DNA of 64,000 nt from Thermoleophilia bacterium (GCA_017882615.1 JADGPD010000002.1:1-64000); one strand, 5' to 3'; shown: positions 29,729 through 40,422, numbered from the stretch's first letter. Notes: generated by a model from the sequence alone, not told the origin. Made by a program: numbers and translations.

Positions 29729-30706
29729 TCAGACCGGCGGCGCTGACCACTCCCCGGTCGGTTTTCTTCCCATCAGCTCGACCACGAGGTCTTTCACCTC
29801 TCCGCCGGCAAGAACGGCGCAGACGGCCTCGGTGATCGGCAGCTCGACGCCGACCCGCTGCGCCATCTCGTTGAGAACGGGCGCCGCCGTCATGCCCTCG
29901 ACCGTGCCGATCTGCTCCCGCGCCTGCTCAGGCGTGACGCCGCGGCCGATCAGCTCGCCGGCGCGCCTGTTGCGCCCGTGCGGGTGCCAGCAAGTTGCGA
30001 TCAGATCGCCCATCCCGGCCAGGCCGGCGAAGGTGTCTGCCCGGGCGCCGCAGGCCAGGCCCAGACGGGTCATCTCGGCCAGACCGCGAGTCATCAGGGT
30101 GGCCTTGGCGTTGTCTCCCAGGCCCAGCCCGTCAACCGCGCCGGCAGCCAGTGCGATCACGTTCTTGGCGGCGCCGCAGAGCTCCACCCCAATCAGGTCG
30201 GGGTTCACGTAGACGCGAAAGGAGGCCGAGGCGATCTCGGCCTGAAGCCGCGCGGCCAGCTCGCCGTTCTTGCTGGCGACGACGGCGGCGGCGGGCAGGC
30301 CGGCGGCGATCTCCTCGGCGAAGTTGGGGCCCGAGAGAACGGCAAACGGCCGTTCGGCGACGAGCGTCGAGAGCCTGGCGCTGGAGAGCGGATCGAGCCC
30401 CTTGGTCAGGCTGAGCAGCGGTGAGGAGCCCGGCAGGCCGGCAACCGCGGCTGCAAAGGTGCGACTCGGCACCGCCACCACCAGCAGATCCACCAGCTCG
30501 AACAGCTCCGTGGCCTGTTCGACTTCGAGCGCCCCGATGCCCGTCAGCTCCAGCTCGGGCAGGTGGCGAAGATTCCTACCGCTCTCCACGAGCGAGCGGA
30601 CGGCGTCCGCGTCGCTGTCGACGAGAGTCACCTCGTGGCCGCGGCCGGCGAGCAGGTGAGCGAACGCCGTTCCCCACATCCCCGCGCCCAGTACCGCGAC
30701 CTTCAT
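29729..30706 (-). CDS. gpsA: Glycerol-3-phosphate dehydrogenase [NAD(P)+]
   Basis: VAVLGAGMWGTAFAHLLA; GVELCGAAKNVIALAAG. Confidence 0.96.
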   Translation of the reverse strand: MKVAVLGAGMWGTAFAHLLAGRGHEVTLVDSDADAVRSLVESGRNLRHLPELELTGIGALEVEQATELFELVDLLVVAVPSRTFAAAVAGLPGSSPLLSLTKGLDPLSSARLSTLVAERPFAVLSGPNFAEEIAAGLPAAAVVASKNGELAARLQAEIASASFRVYVNPDLIGVELCGAAKNVIALAAGAVDGLGLGDNAKATLMTRGLAEMTRLGLACGARADTFAGLAGMGDLIATCWHPHGRNRRAGELIGRGVTPEQAREQIGTVEGMTAAPVLNEMAQRVGVELPITEAVCAVLAGGEVKDLVVELMGRKPTGEWSAPPV

Positions 30707-30710
30707 GCCC

Positions 30711-32054
30711 TCACCGCCCGATGAAATCGATCGTTACCGGCACGCCTTCGAGCTTGAAGCGCTCGCGCAGCTCGTTCTCGACCCAGTAGCCGTAGTCGCG
30801 TGTAACGAGCGTCGAATCGTTGACGTGAATGCGGAAGCGCGGCGGGCGCACCTGCACCTGGGCGCCGTAGAGCATCTTGAGCCTGCGCCGGTCGCGGGCG
30901 GGCGCCTGGCGGGCCTCCGTCAAATCGCCCAAGAAGCGGTTCAGCTCGCCGGTGGTCACTCTGCCGTTGTAGCGGGCGAAGAGCTCCTCGATGTCGTCGA
31001 GCAGCCTGCCGACTCCCCGGCCCGTCTTCGCCGAGACGGCCCGCACAGTCGGACGCTGGCGAACCCGGCGCTGAATCTCGGGGCGCATCTCGTCGGCGAC
31101 GAAGCGGGAGATATCCCACTTGGCGAGCACGACCAGCGTTGCGCACTGCGCCTTTCGCGCAACGTCGGCGACGTTCAGGTCCTGCTCGACCAGCCCTTCC
31201 TCCGAGTCGATCAGCACCAGCGCCACGTCGGCCCGCTCGGCCGCCTCCAGTGCGCGCAGCTCCGAGTAGTACTCGATTCCCTGACGGTGCTTGCGCTTGC
31301 GCCTGAGCCCGGCGGTGTCGATCAGCAGGAACTCCTGCTCGCCGCGGATGAGGCGGGTGTCGATCGAGTCGCGGGTCGTCCCGGGAAGGTCGGAGACGAT
31401 CACCCGCTCCTGCCCGAGAAGGGCGTTGAGTAGCGACGACTTGCCCACGTTCGGGCGGCCCAGAATCGCCACCCTGATCGCGTCGGCGCCCGCTATCGGC
31501 GCGGTCTCGCCGGGCAGCAGCTCGACCATGCGATCGAGCAGGTCGCCCGAGCCGAGGCCGTGCAGAGCCGAGATCGGCAACGGATCGCCGAGGCCGAGGC
31601 GATGAAAATCGAGCGCTCGTATGTCCTGCGAAGGGTCATCGATCTTGTTCGCGGCCAGGAGAACCGGCTTGCGGGCGGTGCGCAGAATCTCGGCCACCTC
31701 CTCGTCGCCGGCCGTGACTCCGAGCGTCGCGTCGACGAGAAAGACGACCACATCGGCTTCGCCGATCGCGGCCCGCGCCTGCTCGGCAATGGCCCGCGTC
31801 AGCGGCGAAGAATCACCGAGGTCGACGCCGCCCGTGTCGATGAGCAGGAAGTTCTGTCCGTTCCAGTCGCAGAGGAGCTCCTTCCGGTCGCGCGTGACGC
31901 CGGAAGTCTCGTGCACCACCGCTGAACGGCTGCCGGTCAGACGGTTGACCAGAGTGGACTTGCCGACGTTCGGAAAGCCGACGATGGCCACTCTTCCCGC
32001 CAGGGGCCCGCCGAGCTCCGACGGCTCCTCGTCTCGCTTGTCTCTTTTCCTCAT
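30711..32054 (-). CDS. der: GTPase Der (EngA), two G domains
   Basis: [15 protein letters not shown] and [16 protein letters not shown]. Confidence 0.97.
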   Translation of the reverse strand: MRKRDKRDEEPSELGGPLAGRVAIVGFPNVGKSTLVNRLTGSRSAVVHETSGVTRDRKELLCDWNGQNFLLIDTGGVDLGDSSPLTRAIAEQARAAIGEADVVVFLVDATLGVTAGDEEVAEILRTARKPVLLAANKIDDPSQDIRALDFHRLGLGDPLPISALHGLGSGDLLDRMVELLPGETAPIAGADAIRVAILGRPNVGKSSLLNALLGQERVIVSDLPGTTRDSIDTRLIRGEQEFLLIDTAGLRRKRKHRQGIEYYSELRALEAAERADVALVLIDSEEGLVEQDLNVADVARKAQCATLVVLAKWDISRFVADEMRPEIQRRVRQRPTVRAVSAKTGRGVGRLLDDIEELFARYNGRVTTGELNRFLGDLTEARQAPARDRRRLKMLYGAQVQVRPPRFRIHVNDSTLVTRDYGYWVENELRERFKLEGVPVTIDFIGR

Positions 32055-32073
32055 CAGCTGCCTCGTCGAGCTC

Positions 32074-32760
32074 TCAGTCTCTCGGCGGCACGGTCAAGCC
32101 GCGCGGCCGCCCCTGGGCCTGAACCTCGCCCAGCCAGGTCCAGAGACGATGGATCTCGCGTGCGATCTCCGCCGTCGCCTCGCGGTAGCCCTTGCTGTTG
32201 GCGGGTAGCCCGTCGAAGCTCATCGGTTGGCCCCAGGCGAGAGTGACCGGATGAAAATTCCAGGGCCGCCAGGACTCGCTGCCGCGCACCGCCGCCGGCA
32301 GCACCGGCACGTTCTCCTGCAGCGCGACCATGGCGGCGCCGGGCATCGCCTCGCCGGGCACACCGGTGTGCTGCCTCGTTCCCTCGATGAAGACGCCGAG
32401 CGCCTCGCCGGCGCGGGCGATCTCGCGCATCTTGCGCACCGCTTCGCGATCGGATTCGCCGCGTCGCACCGGGAAGGTGCCAAAGAAGCCGAGAAACTGA
32501 GACAGGCCCGGCGCGCTCATGACCTCGGTCTTGGCCAGGAAGTAGATGCGGCGCGGACAGCGGCCGCCGAAGGCGGGCGGATCGATCATCGAAAAGTGGT
32601 TGAAGGCAAGAACGAGCCCACCTTCCAAGGGCACGTTCTCGAGCCCGTAAGAACGCACGCGCCCGAAGACATGGGCGAGCGTGCCTACCGTCGCCTGGCC
32701 TATCGCCAAGCGACGTGGCGTGTAGCCGAACAGGTACTCCTTCTTCTCCCCCACGTTCAC
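32074..32760 (-). CDS. 1-acyl-sn-glycerol-3-phosphate acyltransferase family
   Basis: [10 protein letters not shown] (NHxxxxD), [10 protein letters not shown]. Confidence 0.92.
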   Translation of the reverse strand: MNVGEKKEYLFGYTPRRLAIGQATVGTLAHVFGRVRSYGLENVPLEGGLVLAFNHFSMIDPPAFGGRCPRRIYFLAKTEVMSAPGLSQFLGFFGTFPVRRGESDREAVRKMREIARAGEALGVFIEGTRQHTGVPGEAMPGAAMVALQENVPVLPAAVRGSESWRPWNFHPVTLAWGQPMSFDGLPANSKGYREATAEIAREIHRLWTWLGEVQAQGRPRGLTVPPRD

Positions 32761-33395
32761 CTCCCGCTCGGCAGCTTCTCGGTCACCAGCGCCTCGATTC
32801 TCTCCACAACCTGCTCGACGCTCAAGTCGGTGGTGTCGATGTGCACCGCGTCGGGCGCGGGCTGCATCTGAGGTGCGTCGCGCTCGTCGCGCCGTCGCAT
32901 GTCGGCTGCCAGAGCCTTGGCTGGGCTGCCCGGACGCTCGGCCAGGCGCCGTCCCGCGCGCACGCCTTCGTCGGCGACCAGATAGACCTTGACCTCGGCG
33001 CCGGGCACGACGACACTGCCGATGTCGCGACCCTCGATCACCGAATCGCCGAGCGCGGCCAGCTCGCGCTGGCGCTCGCGCATGATCAGGCGCACCTCGG
33101 CCTGGCGCGCTACGAGCGAGACGACGCGATCGACCTCCGGCCGCCGGATCGCCTCGGTCACGTCGATGCCGCCGATCCGCGTATGCCCCTCGCTATCGAA
33201 GTCGATCGGATTGGCACGCCCGAGCTCTGCCAGCAGCGCTTCGTCTTCGAGCTCGGCGCCGCGTTCCGAGGCCAGCCAGGTCAGCGCGCGGTACATCGCG
33301 CCGGTGTCGAGATAACGAAAGCCAAGCTTGGCCGCGAGGGCCCGGGCCACGGTGCTCTTGCCGGCTCCGGCCGGCCCGTCGATCGTCACGATCAA
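32757..33395 (-). CDS. cmk: Cytidylate kinase
   Basis: TTG start; IVTIDGPAGAGKSTVARALA. Confidence 0.96.
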   Translation of the reverse strand: MIVTIDGPAGAGKSTVARALAAKLGFRYLDTGAMYRALTWLASERGAELEDEALLAELGRANPIDFDSEGHTRIGGIDVTEAIRRPEVDRVVSLVARQAEVRLIMRERQRELAALGDSVIEGRDIGSVVVPGAEVKVYLVADEGVRAGRRLAERPGSPAKALAADMRRRDERDAPQMQPAPDAVHIDTTDLSVEQVVERIEALVTEKLPSGR

Positions 33396-33399
33396 AGCT

Positions 33400-33562
33400 G
33401 TGCCCTTTCAGGTGATGCTTCCGAGGTTCTGGGTCGCAAGCACCAAGCGATGCTAGGACGCAGGGAGCACCCGTAGCCGCCGGCTACGGGTGCGACTGAG
33501 GACAAAGCAGCGCGCCGCGTGATCGCGGACCAGAAACCGGAGGGTATCGCTTGAACGGGCAC
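33400..33562 (-). repeat. Structured intergenic element copy 2 (~163 bp)
   Basis: Highly similar to 20569-20730; terminal inverted repeats; perfect central hairpin ACCCGTAGCCG/CGGCTACGGGT. Confidence 0.9.
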
Positions 33563-33569
33563 GAACAGC

Positions 33570-34886
33570 TCATTCCTTTTCCGGGACAAAGTCGCGCCTG
33601 GCAACCTCGTCCAGGAGCTCGAAGAAGTCCGGGAAGCTTACTGCGACGATGTCCGGGTCATCGATCTCCACGCCTTCGCGGGAGAGAATGCCGGCGATTC
33701 CGGCGAGCATGGCGATGCGATGGTCGTCGTGGGTCTCGACCAATCCGCCCTTGAACCGCGTCGGAACGCCGCGCACCCAGAAGCCGTCGGGCTCCGCGTT
33801 GACATGGGCGCCGAGCCCGTTCAAAGCCTCGGTCGTCGACTGGATCCGGTCGGACTCCTTGGCCCGCAGCTCCTCGGCGCCGCGCACGCGGCTGACGCCG
33901 TGAGCCATCGACGCCGCGAGCGCGAACAGCGGCAGCTCGTCGACCACGTTGGGCACCTCGTGCGACTCGATCGTCGTCGCCGTCAGCTCGGCCGAGCGAA
34001 TCCCGAGACTGCCAACCGGCTCGCCGCCGGAGGAACGCCGGTCGTAGACCGTCGTGCGGGCGCCCATGCGCTCCAGCACGCCGAGAAAGCCGATCCGGGT
34101 CGGGTTCAAGTTGACGTCGTGGATGCGCAATTCGGAGCCGGTGAGGAGCGAGGCGCCAACCAGGAAAGGAGCGGCCGAGGAGAAGTCGCCCGGGATGTCG
34201 AGATCGAGCGGCGGGATGCGCTCGGCCGGCCAGACGCTGATCTCGCTGCCCTCGTGGCGCACGCGGACGCCCAGCGAAGTAAGCATGCGCTCGGTGTGAT
34301 CACGAGTCGGCACCGGCTCGACTACCGTCGTCGGGCCGCTCTTCGCGAACAGCCCGGCGAGCAGGATCGCCGACTTGACTTGGGCGCTCGCCACGGGCAA
34401 GACGTATGTGGTCGGCTCGAGCGACCCGCCCGAGATGGTCACCGGTGCCGAGCCGTTCGTTGTCTCGACCTCGGCGCCCATCTGCCTGAGCGGAATGGCG
34501 ATTCGCTCGTGCGGGCGGCTGGAGAGCGATTCGTCGCCCGTAAGGACGAAGCGACCTTCCTGACCGGCGAGTACGCCCGCCAGGAGCCTGAGCAAAGTGC
34601 CGGCGTTACGGCAGTCGATCGGATGATCGGGCGGCCGCAGTCCGCGCAGCCCGACGCCCTCGATCCTGATCGTCCCCGGGCTCGGCTCGCTCACCGTCGC
34701 GCCAAGCGAGCGCACGGCGTCGAGGGCCGCATCGGTGTCGGCCGCGTGCCCGAAGCCGCGGATCTCGCTGACGCCGTCGGCTACCGCGGCCAACAGCGCG
34801 GCCCGCTGGCAGAGGCCCTTCACCCCCGGCACGGCAATGTCGCCGACCAACGCCGCCGCCGGCTCGACTCGCCGAGTAGCGCTCAA
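33570..34886 (-). CDS. aroA: 3-phosphoshikimate 1-carboxyvinyltransferase
   Basis: NAGTLLRLLAG, KESDRI, ETHDDHRIAM. Confidence 0.97.
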   Translation of the reverse strand: MSATRRVEPAAALVGDIAVPGVKGLCQRAALLAAVADGVSEIRGFGHAADTDAALDAVRSLGATVSEPSPGTIRIEGVGLRGLRPPDHPIDCRNAGTLLRLLAGVLAGQEGRFVLTGDESLSSRPHERIAIPLRQMGAEVETTNGSAPVTISGGSLEPTTYVLPVASAQVKSAILLAGLFAKSGPTTVVEPVPTRDHTERMLTSLGVRVRHEGSEISVWPAERIPPLDLDIPGDFSSAAPFLVGASLLTGSELRIHDVNLNPTRIGFLGVLERMGARTTVYDRRSSGGEPVGSLGIRSAELTATTIESHEVPNVVDELPLFALAASMAHGVSRVRGAEELRAKESDRIQSTTEALNGLGAHVNAEPDGFWVRGVPTRFKGGLVETHDDHRIAMLAGIAGILSREGVEIDDPDIVAVSFPDFFELLDEVARRDFVPEKE

Positions 34887-36034
34887 GCGTCCTCCTCCAT
34901 GATGTCCGAGACGACGACGCCGTAGCCCTGAGCCGCGAGCAGATCGGCCGCCCGCTGCGCCTCGCTCTCACCGGCGATCACGATCGAAAGCGAGCCGCCG
35001 CGATCGGGCGAGACGTGCTGCATCTCCAGGTCTTCGATGTTGATCCGCTCGGCCCCCAACACCTGCGTGATACCGGCCAGCACCCCGGGCTGATCGGCCA
35101 CGTGCACGCGCAGGCGGAAGAGCCCGCCCACGCTCGGATAGACCTCGGCCAGCAGATGGCGGCGATACGTCCCGGCTTCGGCGATCCAGTGGCCGACGAA
35201 CGCGGCGTCGCCGCTCTCGAGCGCCAGCTCGAGCTGCTCGATCAGACGCCGGTGCTCGGCGAGGGCCTCGCGCAGCGGATCTGCGTTCTCGAGGAAGATG
35301 TCGACCCAGATGTGCGGGTTCGCGCCGGCCACGCGCGTCATGTCTCTGAGCGAGCCGCCCGCGCTGGCCAGCGGCTCGTGACCGCCCACTCTCGTCGTCC
35401 CGGCCTGGTTGACGAGCAGGTTGGAGAGCGCGTGAGGAAGGTGACTGGTCAGCGCAACGAGACGGTCGTGAGCGGCGGGATCGATCGCCACCGGGTGGGC
35501 GCCGAGCGAGGCCACGAAGCCGTGCAGCATGCGGTAGCGGTCGGGGTCGGTGATGACCTGCGGAGTCAGAAACCAGGTCGCGCCTTTGAAGATATCCGCG
35601 CTTGCATATTCGGGCCCGCTCGTCTCCGAGCCGCAGACGGGATGCCCGCCAATGAATCGATTGTCGTCGACGGCGGCCGCGCAGACGGCGCTCTTGGTGG
35701 AACCGACATCGGTCACGGTGCAGGAATGGTCGACCAGCTCGAGCGCCTCCAGCACGCGCTCGGGCAGGTGAGCGACCGGCGCGGCGACGATCACCAGCTC
35801 GGCGGAAGTGACCGCCTCGGCCAGCGTCTCCGCAGCGAGATCGATGGCGCCGCGCTCGCGCGCGACGCGGAGTGCGCCGGGATCCGGGTCGAAACCGGCA
35901 ACGTGTGCGGCGCCGGCCTGCTTCGCCGCAAGCCCGACCGAGGTCCCGATCAGGCCCGTGCCGACGATCGCCAGACGCGAGTGCCTCGCGCCGGGATGGT
36001 CTGTTTCTGTTGGCCGAACACTCATTTCCAGCAA
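34883..36034 (-). CDS. tyrA: Prephenate dehydrogenase with C-terminal ACT domain
   Basis: AIVGTGLIGTSVGLAA; GGHPVCGSE; ACT-like LRVHVADQPGVLAGIT. Confidence 0.93.
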   Translation of the reverse strand: MLEMSVRPTETDHPGARHSRLAIVGTGLIGTSVGLAAKQAGAAHVAGFDPDPGALRVARERGAIDLAAETLAEAVTSAELVIVAAPVAHLPERVLEALELVDHSCTVTDVGSTKSAVCAAAVDDNRFIGGHPVCGSETSGPEYASADIFKGATWFLTPQVITDPDRYRMLHGFVASLGAHPVAIDPAAHDRLVALTSHLPHALSNLLVNQAGTTRVGGHEPLASAGGSLRDMTRVAGANPHIWVDIFLENADPLREALAEHRRLIEQLELALESGDAAFVGHWIAEAGTYRRHLLAEVYPSVGGLFRLRVHVADQPGVLAGITQVLGAERINIEDLEMQHVSPDRGGSLSIVIAGESEAQRAADLLAAQGYGVVVSDIMEEDA

Positions 36035-36123
36035 GTCTAGTGGCGGAGCGCACCATCTCTCCGGCGCCTTGCGCTCCTGCTCATCTGGCGGCGAGCGCGC
36101 CCGCTCAGAGATAATCCCCCGCG

Positions 36124-37116
36124 ATGAAGATCTTCTCGGGCATCCAACCGACAGGCGCCAAGCATCTCGGCAACTACTCGGGCGGCTTCCGCCAGTACGC
36201 CGCGACGCAGGAACAGGGCGAAGCCTTCTTCTGCGTCGTCGACCTGCACTCGATCACCAACCCCCACGATCCTCAGGATCTGAGAGAGCGAACGCTCGAT
36301 CTGGCGGCGCTGATGTTCGCCACCGGGCTCGACCCCGAGCGCTCGACCGTGTTCGTGCAGAGCCACGTGACGGCGCACGCCGAGGCGGCCTGGCTGCTCT
36401 CCGCGGTGACAAGCTACGGCCAGCTCGGGCGCATGACCCAGTTCAAGGACAAGGCCGAGCAGCAGGAGTTCGTCTCGGCCGGGCTTTTCACCTACCCGGT
36501 ACTGATGGCCGGCGACATCCTTCTCTACCAGACCGACATCGTCCCGATCGGCGACGACCAGCGCCAGCACCTGGAGCTCTCGCGCGACGTGGCCGAGCGC
36601 TTCAACTCACGCTTCGGCGAGACCTTCACGGTGCCCCGCGGCGTCTATCCCGAGAGCGGCGCCCGGGTGATGGACCTGCAGCAGCCAGGTAACAAGATGT
36701 CCACCACCGGCGGCAACCCTCAGGGCACGATCTACCTGCTCGACCCGCCCGAGGTGGTGCGCAAGAAGGTCAAGACGGCGGTCACCGACTCCGGGCGCGA
36801 GATCGTGCACGACCTGAACGAGAAGGTCGGTATCTCGAACCTGATCGAGATCATGACAGTGGCCAGCGGCGAGTCGATCGCCGAGGTCGAGAAGCGTTTC
36901 CAGGGCGCCGGATACGGACAGTTCAAGAGCGAGGTGGCAGACGCCGTCGTAGCACTACTCGAACCGATCCAGGGCCGCTACCGCGAGCTGCGCGAAGACA
37001 CCGCCGAGCTCGAGCGGATGCTGGCGCGCGGCGCGGCCAAGTCGCGCGAGGCGGCGGCGCCCACCCTGGAGAAGATGTACGACCGTATGGGCTTCACCCG
37101 ACCAAAGGGAGTGTGA
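36124..37116 (+). CDS. trpS: Tryptophanyl-tRNA synthetase
   Basis: SGIQPTGAKHLGNYSG; NKMSTTGG (KMSxS-like). Confidence 0.97.
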   Translation: MKIFSGIQPTGAKHLGNYSGGFRQYAATQEQGEAFFCVVDLHSITNPHDPQDLRERTLDLAALMFATGLDPERSTVFVQSHVTAHAEAAWLLSAVTSYGQLGRMTQFKDKAEQQEFVSAGLFTYPVLMAGDILLYQTDIVPIGDDQRQHLELSRDVAERFNSRFGETFTVPRGVYPESGARVMDLQQPGNKMSTTGGNPQGTIYLLDPPEVVRKKVKTAVTDSGREIVHDLNEKVGISNLIEIMTVASGESIAEVEKRFQGAGYGQFKSEVADAVVALLEPIQGRYRELREDTAELERMLARGAAKSREAAAPTLEKMYDRMGFTRPKGV

Positions 37117-37120
37117 CCAG

Positions 37121-37441
37121 ATGCTGATTTCGACCATGAACGACGTTCCCGGCCACGAGATCACCGAAGTCATTGGTGAGGTCTTCGGACTGACGGTGCG
37201 CTCGCGCAACGTCGGCGCCCAGATCGGCGCCGGCCTGAAATCGATCCTCGGCGGCGAGCTGAAGGGAATGACCAAGCAGCTGATCGCGAGCCGCGAAGAA
37301 GCCATCGCCCGCTTGACCGAGGAAGCCGAGGCGAGAGGCGCGAACTGCGTTCTCGCCATGCGCTTCGATGTGTCCGACCTCGGTGGGAACACCATGGCGA
37401 GCGAGATCTGCGCCTACGGCACCGCGGTGAAGATCAACTAG
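37121..37441 (+). CDS. YbjQ/UPF0145 family protein
   Basis: LGG/GEVFGLTVRSRNVGAQIGAGLKSILGGELKGMTKQL. Confidence 0.9.
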   Translation: MLISTMNDVPGHEITEVIGEVFGLTVRSRNVGAQIGAGLKSILGGELKGMTKQLIASREEAIARLTEEAEARGANCVLAMRFDVSDLGGNTMASEICAYGTAVKIN

Positions 37442-37468
37442 ATCGGGGCAAGGCGAGAGGTTCGATTG

Positions 37469-37500
37469 GGCGCCCGCGACGAGCGGGCGCCTTTCGTTCT
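37469..37500. terminator. Rho-independent terminator-like hairpin
   Basis: GGCGCCCGC-gacga-GCGGGCGCC followed by TTTCGTTCT. Confidence 0.7.
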
Positions 37501-37522
37501 CGCGGCTCTTTCCTCCAAGGAA

Positions 37523-38278
37523 CTAGCCGGCGGCGAGGCCGGTCAGTTTCTTGAGCGCCTCGACCTCACCCCGGTCGAGCGCCCGCCATTTGCCTGCTGC
37601 CAGCCCGTCCAGGTCGAGCCCGGCATAGACGCTTCGATGCAGCCGCACGACCGGGCAGCCCACGGCGGCGCACATCAGCTTGACCTGGTGCTTGCGGCCT
37701 TCGTGAATGGAGAGCTCGATCAGCTTGGGCCCGAGCCGCCGCGCTTTGGCCGGCGCCGTACGCCCGTCCTCGAGCTCGATCCCCGCGGCCAGTGTGCGCA
37801 GCACGTCATCGGTCGGCTCACGCTCCAGCTCCGCCTCGTAGACCTTCTCGATCTCGTAGCGGGGATGAGCGAGGTGGTGTGCAAGCTGGCCGTCGTTGGT
37901 GAACAGAAGCGCCCCGGTCGTATCGGCGTCGAGCCTTCCCACCGGCACCACCCGCGGCGTCCGAGGCACCAGCTCGACCACCGTGCGCCTCTTCTGCGGG
38001 TCGCTGGCGGTAGTCACGAACCCCGCCGGTTTGTACAGGAGCAGGTAGGCGAGCTTCTGCTTGGCCACCGGCTTTCCGTCCACCTCGACCAGGTCGCGCG
38101 CGGCGACGAAGGTGTTCAGCTGGCCGGGCTCGCCGTTCACGCGCACGCGGCCGGCCTTGATCAGCTCGTCGGCGCCGCGGCGCGAGGCGACACCGGCACG
38201 GGCGAGGTAGGCGTTCAGGCGCACAAACGAAGTATCGACCGTCGAGCGGTTCGCGGCCGGCTCCACCCTCGCGTGCAT
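37523..38278 (-). CDS. rRNA pseudouridine synthase (RsuA/RluB family)
   Basis: S4-like VRLNAYLARAGVASRRGADELI; VGRLDADTTGALLFTNDG. Confidence 0.93.
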   Translation of the reverse strand: MHARVEPAANRSTVDTSFVRLNAYLARAGVASRRGADELIKAGRVRVNGEPGQLNTFVAARDLVEVDGKPVAKQKLAYLLLYKPAGFVTTASDPQKRRTVVELVPRTPRVVPVGRLDADTTGALLFTNDGQLAHHLAHPRYEIEKVYEAELEREPTDDVLRTLAAGIELEDGRTAPAKARRLGPKLIELSIHEGRKHQVKLMCAAVGCPVVRLHRSVYAGLDLDGLAAGKWRALDRGEVEALKKLTGLAAG

Positions 38279-38325
38279 GCGCGCCGGCGCAGAAGCGTTC
38301 GGTGGCGCTCGCCGCCGCGGTTTGG

Positions 38326-38751
38326 CTAGGCGAGCGCTCCGAGCGCAATCATCGAGAGCATCTCCGGATTGAATGGCTTGGCCAGGAAAGCGACAGCGCC
38401 GAGCCCGAGAGCGCGAGCTCGGTGGGCCTCATGGGCATAGCCGCTCATGAAGATGACTGGAATCTCCCGTGTGCTCTCATGGTCCCTGAGTGCTTCGACA
38501 AGCTCGAAACCGTCGCGCTGCGGCATGTCCACGTTCGTCACGATGAGATCAGGGCGCTCGGAACGGGCCAGCTCGAGCGCCTCGCCCCCGTCCGACGCCT
38601 CGATCACGAAGAACCCGTCCGCCTTCAGATTGACCGCGCAAATCATCCGGATCGCGGCGTCGTCGTCAACTACGAGTACGCGCCAGACGTGTCCGGCGGC
38701 GCCGGTCGATCCCGCGGCCATCGCCGGCGCGGAAGACGTGGAACCCTTCAC
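38326..38751 (-). CDS. Receiver-domain protein with Asp->Asn phosphoacceptor substitution
   Basis: VLVVDDDAAIRM...DLIVTNVDMPQRDGFELV...FMSGYA...FLAKPFN. Confidence 0.85.
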   Translation of the reverse strand: MKGSTSSAPAMAAGSTGAAGHVWRVLVVDDDAAIRMICAVNLKADGFFVIEASDGGEALELARSERPDLIVTNVDMPQRDGFELVEALRDHESTREIPVIFMSGYAHEAHRARALGLGAVAFLAKPFNPEMLSMIALGALA

Positions 38752-39072
38752 ATCGTCCCCTTTCGAGTAGGGAGTAAGGAACCATCGCCGACCGACGTAA
38801 GGCCGGTAGTGCTCTCAACCCGCTCTTCTGAGGGAAGATCTTCCGGAGCTACTCGTCTTGAGCTCCAGTTGCTGCAGTCGCCGGCGATTGGGGCGACGCA
38901 AGCGCCAGCTTATCACCTTGCTCGTCGCGTCCGGCAGATTTTCCGCGCAATGACCAGAAACGAAACTGGTGAGCGCCTCACCCACCTGGGCGTTCGATCG
39001 TGCCTCTCGATGATCGAGAAAGCATCTCGAGAGATGCCAAGCCGACCTGTGCGGCGTTTACTGTTTTGGGCG

Positions 39073-39786
39073 ATGGTGGTGCCGCTACTCCAAATCCACT
39101 ACCTGGGCCATTCGTCGTTTGTGCTGCGTTTCGCGAGTGGCGTCTCGCTTCTCACCGACTACGGCAAGTCGAATGCCTTCGGCACGGGCAGCCCGATCTA
39201 CGATCTTGGTGACCTTCAGCCCGACGTAGTCCTCTATTCACACCACGACGACGATCACGACCGGGGTGACGAGTTTCCGGGCGCCACGATCTTGGACGGC
39301 GCTCACCTGCACGAGGAGGTCGGTATCGACGGCGTCGTCTTCGAGCCGATCAGGACGAGCGAGCGCGCGCCCGGCGACAACACGAGCTTCCTGATCCTCT
39401 TCGAGGAGTTGCGGGTCATCTTCGCCGGCGACTGTCAGGGCGAGATCGAGGCAGTCGACCAGCCCGCGCAAAGAGAAAGAATCGCGGCGCTCTTTCCAGG
39501 GCGAATCGACCTCTTGTTCTTGCCGATCGACTGGACGCATCCGATCGCCGCCAAGGCGGCCTCCTTCGTCGAGCTTCTGCGGCCGCGCACCGTGATCCCG
39601 ATCCACTACTGGAGCCGGCAGGCGAAGACCGACTTCCTCTCTTTGCTGTCCGGGAAGAACGAGCCCGGGGCGAAGCAATTTCTGGTCGAAGAGCTCGATC
39701 GCCCCGACTACGCGATCGACAACGTCGGCAACGGCGCTGCCTCGACCCGAGTGATCAGCCTCGAGCCGGCGCCCTTCGAAAGCTGA
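39073..39786 (+). CDS. MBL-fold metallo-hydrolase
   Basis: IHYLGHSSFVLRF; YSHHDDDHDRG; IPIHYW. Confidence 0.85.
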   Translation: MVVPLLQIHYLGHSSFVLRFASGVSLLTDYGKSNAFGTGSPIYDLGDLQPDVVLYSHHDDDHDRGDEFPGATILDGAHLHEEVGIDGVVFEPIRTSERAPGDNTSFLILFEELRVIFAGDCQGEIEAVDQPAQRERIAALFPGRIDLLFLPIDWTHPIAAKAASFVELLRPRTVIPIHYWSRQAKTDFLSLLSGKNEPGAKQFLVEELDRPDYAIDNVGNGAASTRVISLEPAPFES

Positions 39787-39816
39787 CGCTACCTACACCC
39801 GTCGCCTGATTCGACT

Positions 39817-40422
39817 TCAAGCGCCGCGTTGCGCAGCCACCACGTGCAGGCGCTCGCGGATCGTTTCGGCGTCACCCTCGAAGTCGTCCAGACGAGGCAG
39901 CTCGGCCAGGCTCGCCAGCCCGAACACACGCTCGAAGAGCGGAGTGACGCGGTAGCGGATCGCTCCGCCGGGAGCGTCGTCGCGCCCGGCCTCGGCGATC
40001 AGCCCGCGCTCGAGCAGGTTGGCGACTGTGGCCTCGGCCGCGACGCCGCGGATGCGGGTGATCTCGGGTCGCGTGCAGGGCCCGAGATAGGCGACGATGG
40101 CCAGGGTCTCGAGCGCCGCCTGCGAGAGCGAGCGCTGAACGGGGCGCTCGAACAGGCGCGAGCACGCTCCAGCCGCCTCGCGAGAAGCACGAAACGCGTA
40201 ACCGCCGGCCACGTGCTCGAGCACGATTCCACTCCGACCCTCACTGTGACGCTCGCCAACCAGGCGCAGCGCCGCCTCGACGCGCTCGACGTCGTCATCC
40301 GCCGCGGCGGCCAAGTCTTCCAGCGGCAGCGGCGCCGACGCAACCACCAGCAACGCCTCGACGGTGCGCGCCAGCGCGTCGAGCGGACTCGAGGTGATCA
40401 GGCGGAGCGGGCGCTCGTCCAT
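39817..40422 (-). CDS. scpB: Segregation and condensation protein B
   Basis: VEALLVVASAPLPLEDLA; LSQAALETLAIVAYLGPCTRPEITRIRGV; start at MDERPLRL. Confidence 0.94.
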   Translation of the reverse strand: MDERPLRLITSSPLDALARTVEALLVVASAPLPLEDLAAAADDDVERVEAALRLVGERHSEGRSGIVLEHVAGGYAFRASREAAGACSRLFERPVQRSLSQAALETLAIVAYLGPCTRPEITRIRGVAAEATVANLLERGLIAEAGRDDAPGGAIRYRVTPLFERVFGLASLAELPRLDDFEGDAETIRERLHVVAAQRGA

